A stretch of DNA of 64,000 nucleotides from assembly GCA_028285035.1 (NCBI GenBank), contig JANQQF010000094.1:92251-156250 (forward strand). Direction: 5' to 3'. Numbering within the stretch: the first letter of the stretch is position 1; every line of letters starts with the position of its first letter. The translations under genes were made by a program, and so were the position numbers. This DNA comes from Phycisphaerae bacterium (GTDB lineage: Bacteria; Chloroflexota; Anaerolineae; 4572-78; J111). This document shows, piece after piece, positions 16,345-27,000 of this stretch. The notes under the pieces are model-generated. The model worked only from the letters and a program-made list of their open reading frames with translations, had not been told where the DNA came from and made no database searches.

Positions 16345-17301
16345 ATGATTATCATTCCTACCGACAAAAATTTATCTTTCAGAGAGCTACAAGGGTCAGA
16401 TCTCTCCAGGCTTGACTTATCACGAGCCAATTTTGAAGGGGCAAATCTAACTGGGGCACGTTTAAAACAGGCCAGTTTAACGAGAGCAAATCTACGACAG
16501 GCAATTTTAGTTGGCGTGAACTTGACGGACGCGACATTACAAAGCGCAGATATTCAACAGGCCGATCTTAGGAAGGCCAATTTGACAGGGGTTTATGCCA
16601 CCTGGGCTGACTTTCGAGATTCGAATTTGGATCAGGCTAATCTTGAAGGGGCAATTTTAGATGCAGCACGCCTCGAGGAATGTTCATTAGAAGGTGCGAA
16701 CCTCAAAAACATAACTTATAGCCGTTCAACGACTTGGCCAGCTGGGTTCAAACCACACAAGGTCATAATGACATACCAACCTGAGAATGTCATCACAATG
16801 AGTGACCTTCTCGACTTTTTAGATCAAGTGAGCAGAAGTCAGGCCATCGATTATGAGAATTCATTGGAACAGTACCTGCCAGCACTATGGGGCGTAATTC
16901 AAACACACAAAAGTGAGCCGATGTCAGCTAATTTGATGGCCCGAATGTTTTCAGAGGCATTTACATCTAAACCAGTTAACTTTGATGGGCATTGGCGCGA
17001 TTATGTTTCTTCTTCTAATCCTGATGAAATGATCAGTGATTTCGAGTACCTGAAATGGGCCATTCTATCCCAAATTATTGATCTTCATGATTCTTCAGAA
17101 ATGGATCTCAAGGAGAATTGGAATAATTTATCAATTGAAGGGTATTTTGAGGCGGGCACGAGGGGATTTGATAGTCACTCAGAAAAAAAGTCGTTGAACA
17201 ATGCCAGTATAACTAGCACTATTGGGAGCGACTTAAGCTCATCACAATGCACTTGGCGTGATATGGCCGATATTTTACATTTAGGTCAAATATATGAGTA
17301 A
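16345..17301 (+). CDS. Pentapeptide-repeat protein with unique C-terminal domain
   Basis: A 318-residue soluble protein. Residues about 12-130 are tandem A(D/N)Lxx pentapeptides (LSRANFEGANLTGARL, ANLRQAILVGVNLTDATL, QADLRKANLTG), which build a right-handed quadrilateral beta-helix. The remaining 180 residues are mixed helical (LLDFLDQVSRSQAIDYENSLEQYL, WRDMADILHLGQIYE) and I do not recognise them. Pentapeptide repeats are scaffolds; some mimic DNA and protect gyrase, but nothing here shows that. The small gene at 16120 lies just upstream. It converges with 17312 with a 10-bp gap and no visible terminator. Confidence 0.8.
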   Translation: MIIIPTDKNLSFRELQGSDLSRLDLSRANFEGANLTGARLKQASLTRANLRQAILVGVNLTDATLQSADIQQADLRKANLTGVYATWADFRDSNLDQANLEGAILDAARLEECSLEGANLKNITYSRSTTWPAGFKPHKVIMTYQPENVITMSDLLDFLDQVSRSQAIDYENSLEQYLPALWGVIQTHKSEPMSANLMARMFSEAFTSKPVNFDGHWRDYVSSSNPDEMISDFEYLKWAILSQIIDLHDSSEMDLKENWNNLSIEGYFEAGTRGFDSHSEKKSLNNASITSTIGSDLSSSQCTWRDMADILHLGQIYE

Positions 17302-17311
17302 GTGCGCTCGT

Positions 17312-18472
17312 CTATTGCTTCCTAACCCGATAAGTCTTCCCTGTCCTAAAATCACTGACCAACAAACTTTGGTCAGGTAAAACCAGCAGATGTTGTGGGT
17401 TTTCCAGGCCGCTGAGAAAAACGTCGTAAGTTCCTACCGCATTATCACCGACAGATGTCACTACAACCCGAACAACCGTCTGCTCAGCCGGTCCCCACAA
17501 CGCAACAAACAAAACATCGTCCTCCCACGGTGAAGCCACCACACTGGTTGGCGTACTACGAGGTGCAAAGAGAACCACTGGCGCTCGGGTTGTCTGGCAT
17601 TCTGCCTCGGTTCCCCCAAAGTTGAGGGCTGGCTCTTGCTGGCCAAAACATTGCGGCCAACCAAAATCAGCGTCTTCAACAACAAGGTTTAATTCATCCG
17701 GTGGGGCAACCCCATCATTAACCAAATCATCGCCAATCTCTGTCGTCCACAAACGCCCTTTGACATCAAAGGTGTGGGCATAAGCCCCTTTGAGCCCTGT
17801 AGCCACAGGCTGAGGATTCTGCGGATCTTCCGGGTCCAAGGCCCACAGCGTGGCAGAGCCTGTCGAGGCGCGATTGCCACTACGGCGGCCACTAGTTTCA
17901 TACAATAACAGACCTTCGGGACTAACCGTGAGAGTGCCATTGGAGCGACCGTTGAAGGGGAGGTCGGATAGAGCAACTTCTGGCGGACCAACAGTGCCCG
18001 TTCCCACCAAGGGTGCACGGAGAATATCGCGTCCTGAGGCGACCCAAATCGTCTCATCAATGACGGCTACGCCAGTGGGTTTGAACAGATCGGTCAGCAG
18101 GACCTCTCGGTCACCCGTCACTAGGTCAATGGCAACGATCTGCCCATTATCTTCACTTTCCGGACCGTTAAGTTGGGCCACCCACAGTCGATTATCTGGC
18201 CCCAAGATCATCTGGGTTGGTCCGCGCAAGTCACTGACAATCAGTTCGATGGTGTAGTCTGCAGGTATACTTAAGCCATCAGGGGGTGGTGTGATCGATG
18301 CTTCTGTTGGGGTTGGAGGTATCGGTTCAGCAGTGGCTGGGGCGGGTGAAGGGGTTGGCGTATTCGGCGGAGCAGTCGGGCCGCAGCTCACAAACAACAA
18401 AATGGTAACCGTAATATAAAACAAAAATCGAGGCCAAGCTTGTACATTTTTCGTGATCAGATTTGTCATCAA
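17312..18472 (-). CDS. Glucose/sorbosone-dehydrogenase-like beta-propeller lipoprotein (ScyD/ScyE type)
   Basis: A 386-residue lipoprotein: signal peptide with lipobox FVSC (cysteine 30), then a Pro/Thr linker (PNTPTPSPAPATAEPIPPTP). From about residue 75 it is a six-bladed propeller with repeated blades such as GPTQMILGPDNRLWVAQLNG, FNGRSNGTLTVSPEGLLLYETSG, KGAYAHTFDVKGRLWTTEIGDD and DADFGWPQCFG. The last two resemble the active-site strands of PQQ-dependent sugar dehydrogenases. Whether it binds PQQ is not certain. It lies 19 bp downstream of the radical SAM gene on the same strand and may share its transcript. Confidence 0.78.
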   Translation of the reverse strand: MMTNLITKNVQAWPRFLFYITVTILLFVSCGPTAPPNTPTPSPAPATAEPIPPTPTEASITPPPDGLSIPADYTIELIVSDLRGPTQMILGPDNRLWVAQLNGPESEDNGQIVAIDLVTGDREVLLTDLFKPTGVAVIDETIWVASGRDILRAPLVGTGTVGPPEVALSDLPFNGRSNGTLTVSPEGLLLYETSGRRSGNRASTGSATLWALDPEDPQNPQPVATGLKGAYAHTFDVKGRLWTTEIGDDLVNDGVAPPDELNLVVEDADFGWPQCFGQQEPALNFGGTEAECQTTRAPVVLFAPRSTPTSVVASPWEDDVLFVALWGPAEQTVVRVVVTSVGDNAVGTYDVFLSGLENPQHLLVLPDQSLLVSDFRTGKTYRVRKQ

Positions 18473-18491
18473 AAATTAGTCCTATCCACAA

Positions 18492-19451
18492 CTACCACCC
18501 TATTGCTCTACGCTTATCTAAGCGAAAGCCCAAATCCTGAGCATACTTCACAGCCTCGTCAAATTCAGGTGTGGTCACCCCTCGATTAATCTCGGCATAC
18601 TTCTCTGGATTAACCTTCCCCGCTGGATAATATTGATCCATCATATTGATGTAAAGTTCGGGACCAATCTCATCGGCCAAAAAGTCTAGCACTTTATAAC
18701 TTTCGTTTAACAGGCCAGGCATAACCAGATGACGAACGAGCACACCTCGTTTTGCTAACCCGCGCTCATCAAAGGTGAGTGGCCCAACTTGTCGAAACAT
18801 CTCTTTTACCACCTGCCCTGCCGCTTGAGAATAATCCTTAGCCTTCAAATATCGTAATGTTAATTCACTGCTCCATAGCTTGAAATCGGGCATATAAATA
18901 TCAACGACCCCATCCAGTAAACGCAAACTGTCCATCGAGTCATAGCCCGAGGTATTGTATACAAGCGGCAGACGTAGCCCAGCCTCTACGGCAATGACCA
19001 AGGCTTCCAATAACTGCGGAACAACGTGCTCGGGGGTGACGAAGTTAATGTTGTGACAGCCTTGCTCTTGTAACTCCAACATCATCTTAGCCAATTCCAG
19101 CGGACCAACTTCAAGGCTTTTATCTGCCTGACTGATGTCATAGTTTTGGCAAAACACACACCGCAAGTTGCACATCCCGAAGAAAATCGTCCCACTCCCC
19201 CGCCAGCCTCGCAGACAATCCTCCTCCCCAAAATGAGGGAAGTAGCTGGCTACCTGAGCATACCGCCCTGATTTACAGGCCGCCGTTTTATCCACCAGCC
19301 GATTCACCCCACAATCGCGCGGGCAGATGTAACATTCCGCCAAGCTGGCCACTGCCTCTGCAGCCCGCCACTGCAATTCACCATTACGATGCAGGGCAAG
19401 GTAGGCTGGCTCAAAGGTGATTGATTGGATAGTGTAACGAGAGGAAGTCAT
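18492..19451 (-). CDS. Radical SAM protein, PflX/PflA-like (COG1313 type)
   Basis: A 319-residue iron-sulfur enzyme. The N-terminus has cysteines CYICPRDCGVNRL and ACKSGRYAQVASYFPHFGEEDCLRG, a pattern of the PflX group. The radical SAM cluster motif follows as CNLRCVFCQNY (CxxxCxxC). Later blocks NFVTPEHVVPQLLEAL, NTSGYDSMDSLRLLDG and DIYMPDFKLW match pyruvate-formate-lyase-activase-like homologues. Its target in this group is not established. The ATG at 19451 has GAGGAG 7 bp upstream; an ATG at 19466 is in frame but lies next to that site, so I used 19451. Confidence 0.85.
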   Translation of the reverse strand: MTSSRYTIQSITFEPAYLALHRNGELQWRAAEAVASLAECYICPRDCGVNRLVDKTAACKSGRYAQVASYFPHFGEEDCLRGWRGSGTIFFGMCNLRCVFCQNYDISQADKSLEVGPLELAKMMLELQEQGCHNINFVTPEHVVPQLLEALVIAVEAGLRLPLVYNTSGYDSMDSLRLLDGVVDIYMPDFKLWSSELTLRYLKAKDYSQAAGQVVKEMFRQVGPLTFDERGLAKRGVLVRHLVMPGLLNESYKVLDFLADEIGPELYINMMDQYYPAGKVNPEKYAEINRGVTTPEFDEAVKYAQDLGFRLDKRRAIGW

Positions 19452-19588
19452 AGTTGGTCTCCTCATTATTTATGAGTACAATTTCCGATATTAACTTCTG
19501 ACATAGACCCATTATACAACCAAAAAGACCTGAGCTTCAACCAGATAAGCTGTAATTCTTCAAATCATTTCAGTTAAATATAGGAACG

Positions 19589-20671
19589 ATGAAATTATTT
19601 TACTGCAAACAATGTGGCCAACTGCTTTACTTTGAAAATACAGGCTGTCTCAATTGTGGGCACGGGGTTGGTTATCTGTGGGAAACCAATCAGATGGTCA
19701 ATCTCGTGCCAGATGATCAGCAAGACATCTGGCGACTGACCAACAACCCAGCACAACGATACCGATACTGCGCCAACGCCCAGTATGATGCCTGTAATTG
19801 GTTAATTCCGGCCGAGCATGAGGCCACCTTTTGCCGGGCCTGTCAGCTCAACCGGACCATTCCCAATCTTAATCAGCCTGACAATCTTGACTATTGGCGA
19901 AAGATGGAACGGGCCAAACATCGTTTGATTTATACTCTGATCCAGTTTCGACTGTCTTTTCAAAGCAAGTCTGAAAATGAAGCGAATGGGCTTGCCTTTG
20001 ATTTTCTGGCTGATGATCCAACCTTCCGAGACAATGAGCAAGTGATTACTGGTCACGCTGCTGGGGTTATTACAATTAACATCAAAGAGGCTGATGATGC
20101 GGAACGAGAACGACAGCGGCTCAACCTCGGCGAGCGTTATCGCACCCTGTTGGGGCACTTCCGTCACGAATCAGGACACTACTATTGGGCCAAATTTTCA
20201 AGAAATGATGGTTGGCTACGCGAATTTCGATCATATTTTGGAGATGAGCAACGCAACTATGGGGAAGCACTGACTCAACATTATCAAACTGACCCGCCCC
20301 CAAGCACAGGTGGTCAATTCATCAGCGTGTATGCCACCGCCCACCCCTGGGAAGATTGGGCCGAGACCTGGGCCCATTATCTGCGTATCGTAGATACCCT
20401 AGAGACTGCCTACGCCTACGGTCTACAGCTAGACCCGCAAGTAGCCCCAGATGAATCCCTCGATGCCGATATTGATTTCAATGCCTATCGCACCACAAAT
20501 TTCGACACGCTGATGAAAGCTTGGCCCCCCGTCACTAGCGCAGTTAACAGTATCAACCGCAGTATGGGCCAGCCTGACCTCTATCCGTTTGTTTTATCAA
20601 CTGGGGTTGTTGAGAAGATGCATTTCGTGCATCGCACTATTTTGGATAGTCGGACGGAGACTTATTTCTAA
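19589..20671 (+). CDS. Putative zinc-binding metallopeptidase with N-terminal zinc ribbons
   Basis: A 360-residue cytoplasmic protein of the DUF2248 / putative zinc-binding metallopeptidase type. The N-terminal 100 residues have several cysteine pairs (CKQCGQLL, CLNCGHG, CRACQL), consistent with zinc ribbons. The protease motif HESGHYYW (HExxH) is near residue 193. The downstream block HPWEDWAETWAHYLRIVD is the family's other conserved stretch. Substrate and role are not known. No signal peptide is seen. Confidence 0.85.
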   Translation: MKLFYCKQCGQLLYFENTGCLNCGHGVGYLWETNQMVNLVPDDQQDIWRLTNNPAQRYRYCANAQYDACNWLIPAEHEATFCRACQLNRTIPNLNQPDNLDYWRKMERAKHRLIYTLIQFRLSFQSKSENEANGLAFDFLADDPTFRDNEQVITGHAAGVITINIKEADDAERERQRLNLGERYRTLLGHFRHESGHYYWAKFSRNDGWLREFRSYFGDEQRNYGEALTQHYQTDPPPSTGGQFISVYATAHPWEDWAETWAHYLRIVDTLETAYAYGLQLDPQVAPDESLDADIDFNAYRTTNFDTLMKAWPPVTSAVNSINRSMGQPDLYPFVLSTGVVEKMHFVHRTILDSRTETYF

Positions 20672-20824
20672 ACGGGTTCCCTATGAAACTTTAACAGTTT
20701 CACACACCACCCATTAACGTTTATCCATTTTTGAGTTGATTGAAGAATTACCAATTTCGCGTGGTAAGGTTACGGGCTAGTTGCCCTGCTAAATTCCAAG
20801 CACTAGCTAGAGCGAGGTTGAACT

Positions 20825-21085
20825 TCATTCTAATTGAAAAGAAATTTCCACGGTAGCTGTTACAGATACAGAGCTTGGAGCGACCAATCTTTCCACTTCG
20901 GATAATTCACGTTCCATACTGGTGATATTTTGACTCATTCCCCCAGACCACATAAAACCCCACTCGAAACTTTTAGTTTTATAGCCATAATGGCGACGGC
21001 TTTCTTGAATAGAAATAGGTTGCCCAACTTTTTGTCCCAAGGTTGAAGCCATAAGCTTGGCTTTTTCTTTTGCAGCGTAAATCCC
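20825..21085 (-). pseudogene. C-terminal remnant of a SIMPL-domain (DUF541) protein
   Basis: The 86 residues from GIYAAKEKAKLMASTL through QKVGQPISIQES to a final SSVSVTATVEISFQL match the end of SIMPL-domain proteins (YggE-like, usually 230 or more residues and exported). The first two thirds, including any signal peptide, are absent. The frame is open further upstream, but there it only shadows the alpha-2-macroglobulin gene, whose stop at 21087-21089 lies 1 bp away. No start codon or ribosome site serves the remnant. It is either a decayed gene cut by a rearrangement or a false join in the assembly. Confidence 0.65.
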
Positions 21086-21086
21086 C

Positions 21087-24000
21087 CTACTCTGTAATCC
21101 TAAAAAAACCACCATCGCCACGCCCGAAGACCTCGGGGAAATACATCTCCTCGGCGTGGGTGGGGATGACACGGAACTCGCCGGGAAGGGAGGCCCGAAT
21201 TTGGTAGGTGTATTCGTAGGTGCCACGAGGTAGGAAGGTTGCAAAAAGAACGGCCTTTTCGTCACGTAGCTCGGCGTGGGAGAAGTACCACCAGCCATAA
21301 CCGCGGCCACCCCACGGGCTACGCCGATCTGTGCGCGAAATTTCAGGTTGCTCACCAACCACGCTCGTGGTGGCGAGGCTGGTGTCAATGGCCTCGGCTC
21401 CAGCGGGCAAGGGATCTTCTACTATCACATAGTGCAAATCATTCGGGGCAATCAATGTCAGCTTGACTTCAACGACGTCGCCAACCTTGGCCTCAGAAAT
21501 GGCCTTTTCTTCCTCATCACCGACCAAACGATATTGCCGTGAGACGATAATCCCACGCTCCAAGGCATTGACCTCTTGAACCGGCTTGTAGTAAGTCAAG
21601 TAAGCAGCGTAGTAGAGATTGCCGGGGCTCCCCGTCACATCACTACCAAGTGGGTCACGGTCGATGGCCAAACGGTTGACCGTATCAACCAATAGCTCAC
21701 CCACCTCAACTTGCAGCTTCGTGGTTTCATCGATATTTTCAGCCCCCACACTGTCATCGCCAAGCGAGTCGCCATTTAGGGTAACCGCCCAGCGATACTC
21801 GCCATCCAACTCGCCGGTGGTCACCATCCAATCGGTCAGGCCGATGATGGCCCAGGCTGTCTCTTGGGTTGTTTCCCAATGCCCACCATTCTCACGAATG
21901 GTCATCAACCAACGCACAGCATTCGGTAACAATCCATTGTCGGGGTCGAGCCGCGACAATGCAGCGATGATGATAGCCGTGCTGCGGGTATCAGTGTTCA
22001 TCGAGAAGTAATCGACATTGGCCTCTTCCCAATGCGCGCCTGTCGCGCTGACGATAGCCGCGCTGTTGATGTCATTCAGCAAGGTATCAATTTGATCTGC
22101 TTCGGGGTCAAGAATATGCATAGCTAGCGCCAGATAAGCTCGGCCAAACAAATCCAGATTCTCTCGCTGATTAAAGAGGGCTACATTTCGGCCCATATCG
22201 CCCGACCCAGCCTCAGCCAAAGCATAGAGGATGAAGGCTTGACGATTGACTCGCCAACTGGCTTGGACATCCGTGGGGGTAATCAAACTGGCTTGCAGAT
22301 AATCAACCGCGCTGAAAATCGCGTTTTCATCGACGCTGAAGCCTGCCCGATCCGCCTCAACCAAGCCTAGCAAAACGTAAGCGGTCAGGAAGGGGTTACT
22401 ATCATCACGAACCCACCAGCCCCAGCCTCCATCAAAGTGCTGTTGGCTATAAAGCCGCTGCAAGCCCACACTCACCAAACTGGGCAGCTTCTCTTCAAGC
22501 TCAGGATTCTCCAGATTGAGTTGTTTGTAGGCGCGATAGGTAAAGACATTGGGCAAGAAGCGACTGACCGTCTGTTCGGTACACTCATATTCAAAATGCT
22601 CTAGGTAATCCAGCCCATCTCTCATCCCAGCGGCCAGGCTGGGGTCGATGTTGATACTCAAATCGCCTTGCGTCGGATCAAAGCTGGCGGGCAAGGCAAT
22701 ACCTTCGGTGCGTGTACCATCCTCTTCCAGAATGCCGACCGTGGCCACCGTTTCTGGCGTACTAAACCGATAGACAGGCAGATCAAAGGTCAGGGCATCA
22801 CCGTATTCATCATCGGTAGATTTCGCCCCCATCGTCAAGGTCACATTTTGGCTATCCCCTACCTCGACTTGATAATCCACCCGTACCCGCTCTTGTGGTG
22901 CCAAGGTCAAAATCGGCTCGGAGAGCGGCTCAATGGTCAACCCCTCAGCCTCGAAGCGAGCTTCCAATTCCAATTCCTCGTTGGTGTTATTCTGGACAAT
23001 CATTCCCAGCGTGGCCTCATCTCCCACCACGAAGAAACGTGGTGCGACCGAGCGGACCAGCAACGGCTTGGTGCTGACCACCTCGACGGTACCCTCGCCG
23101 ACCAAGGTATCGGCCCCGGTGACACCCTTTCCAGTCAGGGTCCAGGTGGTCAAGTTATCCGGCAAGTTCGTTTCAATCACACCCTCGCCATTCTCATCAG
23201 TCACCAGATCGGCCACCCACAGGGCAGTGTCTTTAAAGTCACCACGAACCACGCCGAAGCCTTCATCAAAGCCACCACCGCCGCCTTTAGCTTCAGGAGC
23301 CACGGCGAGATTAACGCGATCAATGGCCAAAGTCAGTCCAGAGCCTGTTTGCACCCCAAGCCCACGATTGCGCCAGAAAGTGCTCAATAGTTGCCCTGGT
23401 GTTTCAGGGGAGAGGGTCAGCACGGCCTTATCGACCAAGGCCAGTGACAATTCACTCTTGACGGGTTGCCCTTGGACATCGGTTACATTGACAAAATACT
23501 CAATCGCTTCACCAGGCTGATACATCTCCTCTGGCCCTTTATTGGGGGTCAACGTGATTTGTAGTTCTTTGCTATCAGTTTTGATGGGCAAACTAGCGTA
23601 GCCAACTTTAAAGCTAGGCAGTAAATCAGCCTCATCCACGCCTTTGACTACGACCACCGAGACGTACATATTCGGCACCATCGCTTCAGTAATCGGGATT
23701 TCCAGTTGCTCGCTATTGGTGGGCAACTCCATTACAAAATGTTCGTAAATATGGCCCCGTTCCAGGGTAACGAGGGCCTGCACTGTACCACTGTAGGGAT
23801 GCGGCACCAAAATCGTCGCCACATCACCCACTTCATAGTCACGCTGATCCGTGACCAACTCAAGGCGGTCATTGTTCTCTTGTCGCCAATTAACGTAGCG
23901 GCGACCACTGATCCAAGTGAAGGTAGAGGAGCGAACCTCGTTATCTTCATCATCGATACCACTGGCTGTAATTTTGTAAATACCACCGTTGGGTGGCTCA

Positions 24001-27000
24001 AAATCAGCAATAGCCTCACCTTGGGCATCTGTTGTCACCGTAGTCGTAAAGACCGGAATGTTCTCCACAACACTATCCCAATAGAAAGAGCCATCATCAT
24101 ACTGTTTTTGGACACTGTACCAGTTGTGTTCAGAGAAGACGACCTGCACTTCCTGATCAGCCACAGGATTACTATCCCAATCGACCACAATGACATTGAC
24201 GGGACTGTTTTCTTCGGCCTGACCAACATATCTTTCAGGTTGAAGGCCAATGTAGAACAGCCCTTTATGGACCACGGCCTCGGCTTGGCTGGCAACTTCT
24301 TGGTTGTTCAGATCAGTGACGACGACCTCAACCGTGAATCGTTGACTGCTGATTTTGTCGGCGATGTCGGCCTCAACCTCGAAGGTGAAGCGACCATCAC
24401 CATCCGTCACACCCTCGCCATCGGCGATACGCTCACCAAAACCGCTGATAAAATTGTCAAAATTTCGTCGGCTAAAGTCATAATCGGTGAAGTCGTAGAA
24501 GCCATCACCATCATAGCGGAAGAAGTAATCATCGGAGAGCAACGTCCACCGCACCTCGGCCTCGGAGACTGGGCCGCCAGAGAAGAATTCAGCCTGGGCG
24601 GTCACCTTGACCATTTCACCAGGGCTATACTCAGCTTTGTCTGTTTCAACCGAAACCAGAAATTCTGGCTTACGATAAGCTGCGACCTGAAAATCATCAT
24701 AAAAATAGTTGTCTTCATCATAGGTGATTTCAATCGAGTAAAAACCTAGTGAGGCATTCTCATCTAACGCTATGCTACCATTAATCGTCCCCATTTCACT
24801 GATAGACAATTCATCATTAAAGAGTTCTTTCCCCTGCGAGTCATAAACATAAACTTGAGCCATACTGGCTGCTGTAGGCAAGCTATAGTTGGCGTCGTTG
24901 TCAGCCCGCAAAATTCCCTTGAAGTGGACTGTTTGACCGGGACGATAGATCGTCCGGTCGGTGTAAAAATGAGCATTATACGGCTGTTGATAATCTTCGG
25001 TGCTTACGTTATCAAACTCATAACGTTCGATGCCATCACTCCAACGGTTGGTCGCCACGGCAAAATCGTCGTCGACCGAGTCGTAGTTGCCTACAAAAGC
25101 AAACCGAGCTTCAAAGGCATTTTCTCGCTGATCATATTCAAATGTCGCCACCCCATCAGCATCAGTCTCGCTGGTCAGCAAAGCGCTCTCATTATCAAAA
25201 GCCAAGGTCACCGGCACATCGGGCACTGGTTGACCGCTCTGCAAATCTGTCACCCAAGCCAAGGCCTCTTCGGTCGACGTTTTCAGGGTAACGTTGTAAG
25301 GGCTAACCAATAGCACCATTCGCTCCAGACTGTCATTAAACGTGTAGCCCTGAGCGGGATCGTAGACGTTCTCAAGGTCATAAGAAGCCCGCAGGTAATA
25401 GATACCAGGGGGAAGATCACCCCCAATTTCACTCTTCTCGGCAATGTCAATCCCATAGACTGCATTTTGGTTCAATTCCGGCTTTGTTTCAATCGACCAC
25501 TCTCCCACCAAATCCCGAGAGCTAGGCAGGTAGCCATCCCAAAAATCCCACCAACCATCACCCGCCACTTGCACAAAGTCACCGGTTGACATCTCATAGA
25601 GGGCAAAATCAACTTGGCCGATATTGCGGACCGTGATAAAGGCCAGAGTGTCGGTGTAGGCATTGTAGTTCGCGATGCGGCCGGGACTATGCAAGAACAG
25701 TAATGGCGATTGCGCTCGGGTAGACCAAGCCACAGTGGTACTTTCCTGAGTTGGATGGCCATAACGTCCCTCAATGCCGGGGGCTAGGGTGACTTCATAG
25801 CTGCTGCTGGCTTCAGTCGGGAAACTCACCTCCATCCGGGTGTCGCTACGCCACCAGTAGGTGAAGACCTGAGTCACGGCGACTGTTGGGTCGATCAACA
25901 AATTCTCACCAATCACTACGCTATTGGGATTAATCGGGGCATTGAAGGTGATATCCAAACTGGTCCAAGGATCAACTGAGTCATCCCCATCCGCTGGATA
26001 ACTACTGACAACCTCGGGATAAGGTGTGACAGTGAAGCTGCTGAAAAAGGGGCTTTGGGTTTCAGCTTGAGCTAACGCACCCCGCGTACCCTCAGGTAAA
26101 TTCACCGAATAAATTGCCCCCAGGTCCAATTCTTCATCCGGGCGGAAGCCAACAGTCTCCACACCTACCGAAAGTGCGCCGCCCCCATCATCATATTTGT
26201 AATCATAGTAGCCGGGTAGCCCCTCTTCATCGACAGGGTCAGAGCCAATCTCCTGCCAAGTGAATTGACCAGAAACGGGTACCCCTGTGGCCTCATCCGT
26301 CAGGCTGAAGTTGGCCTCGACGTTCTCGCGATCCATCGGTTGGTTGAAAGTCAGGCTGATGACTGGGGTTGGGCTGAGATAGATATCGCCATCCCGGGGG
26401 GTACTGGCTACAACAAAAGGATTGAAGGTGTTAAAGCGCCACTCAAAATCATCTTCTAGTTCAGTGGCTCCCAGCGCATCCTGCAAGCCCCTAGAAATCC
26501 GGGCAGTGTACTCTGTGGCTGGGTCAAAGCCTTCATCGGGCGTAAAGGCGTAAATCGAGGTGTTGAGCCATTCGCCCTCTCCAGTAACCGGGGGCACAAA
26601 GGTCAGCGGATCAGGCAGGCTATCCAAATTTTCAATGGCATTGAGCGGCACGACAGGTCGATTAAAAAGCACGGTCACGACAGTATTGGGCAGCACCTCG
26701 CTGGTGCCATCGGCAGGCTGCACGTTGGTCACTTCCAAGAAACCTGCCGCGCTAAAGCGTAGCTCAAAAGGTCGCTGTAAGGGCACTCCTGTTGCACTCT
26801 CCGCCGTCTCGACCAACCGCACCCGATAGCGCTCGCCCCGCTCGTAGCCGTTGGTCAAGATGAAGCGTACGGTCTGATCATCCAGCCATTCAAACGTACC
26901 GTCCACACTAGCGCCCGGTTCAATAGCAAAAGCTCGCTCTACACTATCCCGGTCCATCGGCTGGTCAAAGACCAACTCAATCGGCGCATCCAGCGGCTGT

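Noticed and set aside
22668..23390. 240-codon plus-strand ORF antisense to the alpha-2-macroglobulin gene
   Set aside because: Same reason: frame shadow of a real coding strand.
23706..24749. 347-codon plus-strand ORF antisense to the alpha-2-macroglobulin gene
   Set aside because: Long antisense frames are expected opposite this gene, and no family features appear, whereas the minus strand encodes recognisable macroglobulin domains.
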